From positions 1 to 64,000 of the forward strand of contig JBLMXQ010000090.1 in NCBI GenBank assembly GCA_050257855.1: a stretch of DNA of 64,000 bases. Direction: 5' to 3'. Position 1 is the stretch's first letter. Every line of letters begins with the position of its first letter. Below are positions 59,783 through 64,000 of the stretch, piece by piece. This DNA is from JBLMXQ01 sp050257855 (GTDB lineage: Bacteria > Acidobacteriota > Vicinamibacteria > Vicinamibacterales > CAVVIG01). Under the pieces are notes generated by a model. The model worked only from the letters and a program-made list of their open reading frames with translations, did no database searches and was not told the origin of the DNA. Position numbers and translations under genes: made by a program.

Positions 59783-62269
59783 ATGAAACCTGCGCTTGCG
59801 CTCGTTGTCGGGTGCGTCGCTTCGCTCCCTCTCGCCGGGGCGGCGCAGCAGGCTGCGTCCACTCAGCCGGCCGCGACGTTCAAGGCGGGCGTCGAGCTTG
59901 TTCGCCTCGACGTCGGCGTCATCGGGCCGGACGGCCGGCCGATCCGCGACCTCAGACGGAACGAGATCCAGGTCCTCGAAGACGGCCGGCCTCGGCCGAT
60001 CCTTTTCTTCCAGCACATCGAGGCGCCCACGGATCCGTACATCGAGGTGGCGGCGCGCACGGTGGCCGGCGAGGTCTCGACGAATCAGGGCGCTGCCCGC
60101 GGTCACCTCTACGTCATCATCTTCGATCAGGAAAACATCGAGCCCGGCAACGAGCAGCGCGCGCGTCTGGCCGCGCAGCGTTTCGTCCGAACGCACCTGC
60201 GCCCCGGTGATCGCGTTGCGCTATATGCCGTGCCGGGTCCCGGCCCCGAGCTCCCCTTCACATCGAACGTGTCGCTGCTCATGGCCGGACTCGAGCAGGT
60301 CCACGGCGTCGGCGAGACGCAGGAGATAGGCGTCTTCGGCACGATGACGAGGCACGAGGCCTTCCAGATCGTCCGCGGGGATGACGACGTGCTGCAGCGC
60401 GTCGCACAGCGCGATGCCGAGCAGCTCGCGGGGACGGACGCCGGCGCCCGGGTCGGCCTGAACGCCGCAGGCTCCGGCTCGACGCCCCTCAGCGACCTGG
60501 TCCGGGAGGATGCCCGCACCATCGTCAACAAGGCTGACGCACAGTCGCGGCGCGTGCTGTCGATGATCTCCGACATCCTCGAGCCGATGCGCGCGGTGGA
60601 GGGGCGCAAGACGGTATTCCTGATCTCCGAGGGCTTCAACGGCGATCACCTGGCCCGAGATATCGAGCGCGTGGCGGCGGCGGCGGCACAATCGTACAGC
60701 GTCATCTACGCCATGGACCTCAACCGACGCGGGCTCGACGCCAGCGCTGACCTGCCAACCGGCGGCGACCGCGCGGCGTCGGTTCTCGACAAGATCGATC
60801 CGCTCGGCAGCCTTGCCGTCGAGACGGACGGCGCGCTGATTCCCGACGCGGGCTCGCGTGCGGATCAGGTGTTCGACGACATCGCGGCGCGGTCGCAGGA
60901 CTACTATCTCGTCGGCTTCACGCCGCTCGAGTCAGCCCTCAAGGATCCCGGCACGTACCGGCCGATCGCGGTCCGAGTCACCAGGCGGGGAGCGCGCGTC
61001 AGCACGCGCACCGGCTTCGCGCTCGTGGATCCCGGAAAGAGTATCCCCCGGCGAGAGGCCATCGAGCGCGCCATGGCGGCGCCGTTCCCCCAGCAGGGCC
61101 TGCCGGTCCGCTATACCACGTATGTGCTGCGAAGCGGCAGCCCCGGCATGCAGCGGGTGATTCTCAGTCTCTCCGCCGAGCTGCCGCTCGCGTCGGAACA
61201 CCTGGTCGCGCCGGCCGACGTCGTGTTCGTGGTTCGCTCGGTCGCTGACGGCCGCGTGGCCGCCAGCGGTACGGACACGATTCCGCTGCCCGAACGGCGC
61301 ATCGCCGGCGAGACGACCGGCACGGGCCGCTATCACGTGCAGTTCGAGCTGCCCGCGGGAGAGTACCTGATGCGCGCTGTCGTCCGCGAACCGGGCGGCC
61401 TGGTGGGCAGCGCCGATCGGCGGTTCACCGTTCAGGCGCTCGGGGGGCCGTCGGTCACGAGCGGCGACCTCGTCCTCAGCGCCGAGCGCGGCGAGCTGCC
61501 GGTCCGGCCGGCCGCCTACGCGGGCGACGGCCTGAGCGGCGTACTGGAGCTCTACGGCCGCACGGCCGATCAGCTGCGGAACGCGCGGGTGATCGTCGAT
61601 TTGGCGCCTGTCGGCGAGCACGCGCCGATCGTCTCGGGCTTCGCTGATCTGGGAAGCGTCGTCGCGGCGGGCTCCGGCGTCTCCCGGGAAGCCCGCATCG
61701 CGCTGCCGCTGACCGGTATCGCGCCCGGTACCTACGTCGCGCACGCGGCGGTCAAGATCGGCAGCGACACGGTCTCGGAGGTGATGCGCGAGGTCGAGAT
61801 TCGCGAAGGCTCGAGGCCAGCCGTCGCTGACGACACGACCGAGGCCTTCGACCCGCACGAGGTCGTCAACGGCGCGTTCGCGCGCGACTACGTCGAGCGG
61901 ACGAAGGACAGCACCGCGCCGTCGCCCACCGACGCCCGCGAAGGCCTGGCGCGTCTGGCGGCGGCGGACTATCCGGCCGCCATCAAGGCCTTCGATGAGG
62001 CGCTCGATGCGGATTCGCAGAACGCGGCTGCAGCGTTCTTCCTGGGCTGGGCGTACCATGGCGCCGGCGATGATCGCCAAGCGATCAGCGCCTGGCGGCG
62101 CGCGGCGTATATCGATCCGTCGATGGTGCCCGCGCACCTGGCCCTAGCCGACACGTACCTGAGGCTGTCTCAGCCCGGTCTCGCCGTCCAGGCACTGCGC
62201 GCCGGGCTGGCCGTTCGGCCGCAGTCACCCGAGTTGCTGGATCGGCTCGCTCGCATCCGGGGCCGTTGA
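59783..62269 (+). CDS. Exported VWA-type protein with C-terminal TPR
   Basis: An 828-residue protein with a signal peptide (cleavage near GAAQ, about residue 21). It opens like the acidobacterial VWFA-related family (LDVGVIGPDGRPIRDLRRNEIQVLEDG), but where the metal site DxSxS should be it has IIFDQENIEPG, so the metal-ion-dependent adhesion site looks lost. A long middle region is beta-rich, and the last 120 residues hold TPR units (YPAAIKAFDEALDADSQNAAAAFFLGWAYHG and following). A possible -10, TAAAAT at 59735-59740, precedes it. It lies between sulfatase-like paralogues and may be their partner. Confidence 0.8.
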   Translation: MKPALALVVGCVASLPLAGAAQQAASTQPAATFKAGVELVRLDVGVIGPDGRPIRDLRRNEIQVLEDGRPRPILFFQHIEAPTDPYIEVAARTVAGEVSTNQGAARGHLYVIIFDQENIEPGNEQRARLAAQRFVRTHLRPGDRVALYAVPGPGPELPFTSNVSLLMAGLEQVHGVGETQEIGVFGTMTRHEAFQIVRGDDDVLQRVAQRDAEQLAGTDAGARVGLNAAGSGSTPLSDLVREDARTIVNKADAQSRRVLSMISDILEPMRAVEGRKTVFLISEGFNGDHLARDIERVAAAAAQSYSVIYAMDLNRRGLDASADLPTGGDRAASVLDKIDPLGSLAVETDGALIPDAGSRADQVFDDIAARSQDYYLVGFTPLESALKDPGTYRPIAVRVTRRGARVSTRTGFALVDPGKSIPRREAIERAMAAPFPQQGLPVRYTTYVLRSGSPGMQRVILSLSAELPLASEHLVAPADVVFVVRSVADGRVAASGTDTIPLPERRIAGETTGTGRYHVQFELPAGEYLMRAVVREPGGLVGSADRRFTVQALGGPSVTSGDLVLSAERGELPVRPAAYAGDGLSGVLELYGRTADQLRNARVIVDLAPVGEHAPIVSGFADLGSVVAAGSGVSREARIALPLTGIAPGTYVAHAAVKIGSDTVSEVMREVEIREGSRPAVADDTTEAFDPHEVVNGAFARDYVERTKDSTAPSPTDAREGLARLAAADYPAAIKAFDEALDADSQNAAAAFFLGWAYHGAGDDRQAISAWRRAAYIDPSMVPAHLALADTYLRLSQPGLAVQALRAGLAVRPQSPELLDRLARIRGR

Positions 62270-62339
62270 CCGAGGCGCCTGGGGCGGCGAGCGTCGGAGT
62301 CGGTTCGCGGCGGGGGTGGGACTTCGCCGCCAGGAGATC

Positions 62340-64000
62340 ATGAAACTCACCCTCGCGAGTCTCGTCGCCGGTGTAGCATCGATTCTGGTGCCGGCGGGAG
62401 CGCAGCCGCCCCCGAACGTGCTCCTGGTGACGATCGACACGGTCCGGGCCGATCACATCGGCGCGTACGGGTACACCAGCGGATCGACGCCGGTGCTCGA
62501 TCGACTCGCGCGCGAGGGTGTGCGCTTCGCCGACGCGACGACGCAGGCGCCGCTCACCGGGCCCGCGCACGCGGCACTCCTGACGGGGATGTACCCTGCG
62601 CGATTCAGCCTGCGCGACAACGCGACCACTCCGGTTCCCCCGGAGGTGGTGACCGTCGCCGAGGCGTTCAAGGCGAGCGGCTACCGGACCGGCGGGTTCG
62701 TCGGCGCGTTCATCCTCGACCACCAATACGGCTTCGGCAAGGGCTTCGACGAGTTCGACGACCGGTTTGCCGACTTCAGGACGTCGATGAAGTTGTCGGC
62801 GCGCCGTATCGGCGGCGAGGTGACGGACGCAGCGATCAAGTGGCTAGCCGCCCCGAGCGCCCGGCCGTTCTTCGCGTGGGTGCATCTCTACGACGCGCAC
62901 GCGCCGTACGAGGCGCCGGCGCCGTACCGCACCCGGTTTCGGGGAGCGCCGTACGACGGCGCGATCGCGTATGTCGACGCGTGCATCGGCCGGCTGATCG
63001 AGTCCCTCGAAAAGAGCGGGCGTCTCGACCATACGATCGTCTCGGTCATCGCCGATCACGGCGAGTCGCTCGGCGAGCACGGCGAGCAACAACACGGCGT
63101 GTTTCTCTACGACACCACTCTCCACGTTCCCTGGATTCTGCGGCTGCCGGGCAAGGCGCACGCTGGAACCGTCGTCGGCACGCAGGTGCGCGCGATTGAC
63201 GTGACGCCCACAATCGAACAACTGGCCGGCGTGCCGGTCGGGCGAGGCCTCGACGGCGGGAGCGTCGTAGCCGAGATCGGCGGTCGGACTCGCCGCGATC
63301 CGCCGCCGTCATACGCGGAGACGTTCTATCCGAAGCTGCACTTCGGACTGAGCGAACTGCGATCCGTGCGTGTGGGCGACTGGAAGTACATCGACGCGCC
63401 CAGGCCCGAGCTGTACGACCTGCGGAAGGACCCAGGCGAGATCGACAGCCGGATCGGCACGCGCCCGGAACTCGCGGCGGGCCTCTCCGCCGAGGCCCGC
63501 AAGATCGAGGCAGCATTCGGGCCCGAACCGACTGCAACCGCCGTCACGCAGCCGGATCCCGAGACGCTGGCCCGGCTGAGAAGCCTCGGGTACGTCGGCG
63601 TCGTGTCGGCCGGCGGCCCCGGTCGCGGAGAGGATCCCAAGGACGCGATAGAACGCCTGGAGCGGCTCGGCGAGGGGCTGTCCCGCGCGCAGCAGATGCT
63701 GGGACGCGGTCGAGCCGAGCAGGCGGTTCCGATTCTCGAGCAGCTGCTGAAAGAGAACGACCGGTCGTTCGAACTGCACCTGACACTGGGGGATGCCTAC
63801 AGGGAGACCGGGCGACCTCGTGAGGCGATCGACGAATATGCGGCGGCGAGCCTTTCGAATCCGCGTGCCGCCGTCCCGCTCCTGGCAGCGGCCCGCGCGT
63901 ATCTGGCCGTCGGCGACGCCGCCCAAGCGCGCGAGAAGGTGGAAGCCGCCGAGCGGCTCGAACCGGAAACGAGCGACGTGCACGTCGTGCGTGGCATGAT
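62340..64000 (+). CDS. Sulfatase-like protein with TPR domain (third of three), cut by window end
   Basis: Open from ATG 62340, with AGGAGA at 62332-62337, to the last base without a stop, so only about 553 residues are seen. A signal peptide of about 21 residues replaces the membrane anchor of the two paralogues. The core has LLVTIDTVRADHIGAYGY, the motif TGPAH with T73 at the nucleophile site, and IADHGESLGEHGEQQHG. ETFYPKLHFGLSELRSVRVGDWKYIDAP is the usual late sulfatase-like strand. TPR units begin about residue 440 (EQAVPILEQLLKENDRSFELHLTLGDAY). Its C-terminus lies outside the window. Confidence 0.8.
   Translation, partial: MKLTLASLVAGVASILVPAGAQPPPNVLLVTIDTVRADHIGAYGYTSGSTPVLDRLAREGVRFADATTQAPLTGPAHAALLTGMYPARFSLRDNATTPVPPEVVTVAEAFKASGYRTGGFVGAFILDHQYGFGKGFDEFDDRFADFRTSMKLSARRIGGEVTDAAIKWLAAPSARPFFAWVHLYDAHAPYEAPAPYRTRFRGAPYDGAIAYVDACIGRLIESLEKSGRLDHTIVSVIADHGESLGEHGEQQHGVFLYDTTLHVPWILRLPGKAHAGTVVGTQVRAIDVTPTIEQLAGVPVGRGLDGGSVVAEIGGRTRRDPPPSYAETFYPKLHFGLSELRSVRVGDWKYIDAPRPELYDLRKDPGEIDSRIGTRPELAAGLSAEARKIEAAFGPEPTATAVTQPDPETLARLRSLGYVGVVSAGGPGRGEDPKDAIERLERLGEGLSRAQQMLGRGRAEQAVPILEQLLKENDRSFELHLTLGDAYRETGRPREAIDEYAAASLSNPRAAVPLLAAARAYLAVGDAAQAREKVEAAERLEPETSDVHVVRGM

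Overview
The window is a very G+C-rich bacterial chromosome segment with densely packed genes on both strands. The gene content points to Acidobacteriota, most likely the Vicinamibacteria group. This is inferred from family content: two VWA proteins of the acidobacterial VWFA-related type, a DUF5916 outer-membrane protein, large periplasmic peptidases, sulfatase-like proteins fused to TPR repeats, and an aa3-type cytochrome oxidase operon with extra small membrane proteins. There is no rRNA, phage, insertion sequence or CRISPR array.

Layout. 90-4017: arginine biosynthesis run argD, short argA-type acetyltransferase, argJ, argF, closed by three palindromic repeats. 4177-8173: acyl-CoA ligase overlapping a metallo-beta-lactamase-fold protein that has lost its metal motif, then an acetamidase/formamidase and a cupredoxin lipoprotein. 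8282-14619 (minus): M28-type peptidase, solute symporter, two acidobacterial-type proteins (one an internal duplication) and an MFS transporter. 14753-16636: CDP-alcohol phosphotransferase, GtrA protein and pxpA. 17111-20792 (minus): a DGQHR-domain protein heading rfbB-rfbA-rfbC. 20967-28896: M14 peptidase, DUF5916 protein, acyltransferase-like membrane protein, OsmC protein and a GntR/slipin operon with a clear promoter-operator. 29012-32645: FTR1 iron permease with a Fur-like box, VWA protein, a possible 28-residue membrane peptide, a frataxin (CyaY) homologue and a heptad-repeat lipoprotein. 32902-37368: tryptophanase, proline racemase/hydroxyproline epimerase family protein, histone-deacetylase family protein and ornithine-cyclodeaminase family protein, a set that suggests amino-acid (hydroxyproline-type) catabolism. 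37417-41537 (minus): cytochrome c oxidase operon coxA-coxC-coxD-small-small-coxB. 41643-48175: TPR protein, small secreted proteins, MscS channel with a cyclic-nucleotide domain, tRNA-Glu and an M23 peptidase. 48310-51651: cupredoxin lipoprotein, heme A synthase ctaA, heme O synthase ctaB and DUF420, the assembly counterpart of the oxidase operon. 51712-54141: a two-domain serine hydrolase/NamZ (DUF1343) fusion. 54268-64000: TPR protein, then three sulfatase-like/TPR proteins interleaved with a VWA/TPR protein, the last one running off the window.

Points that stand out: a dispersed family of near-perfect hairpin repeats at four intergenic loci, including five copies inside the cox operon; Thr in place of Cys/Ser at the nucleophile position in all three sulfatase-like proteins; the muramyl-recycling fusion; a DGQHR protein leading a sugar-nucleotide operon; and several genes whose -10 element sits only 5-9 bases before the start codon, which suggests leaderless mRNAs. 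No single locus is plainly a new defence or mobile system.
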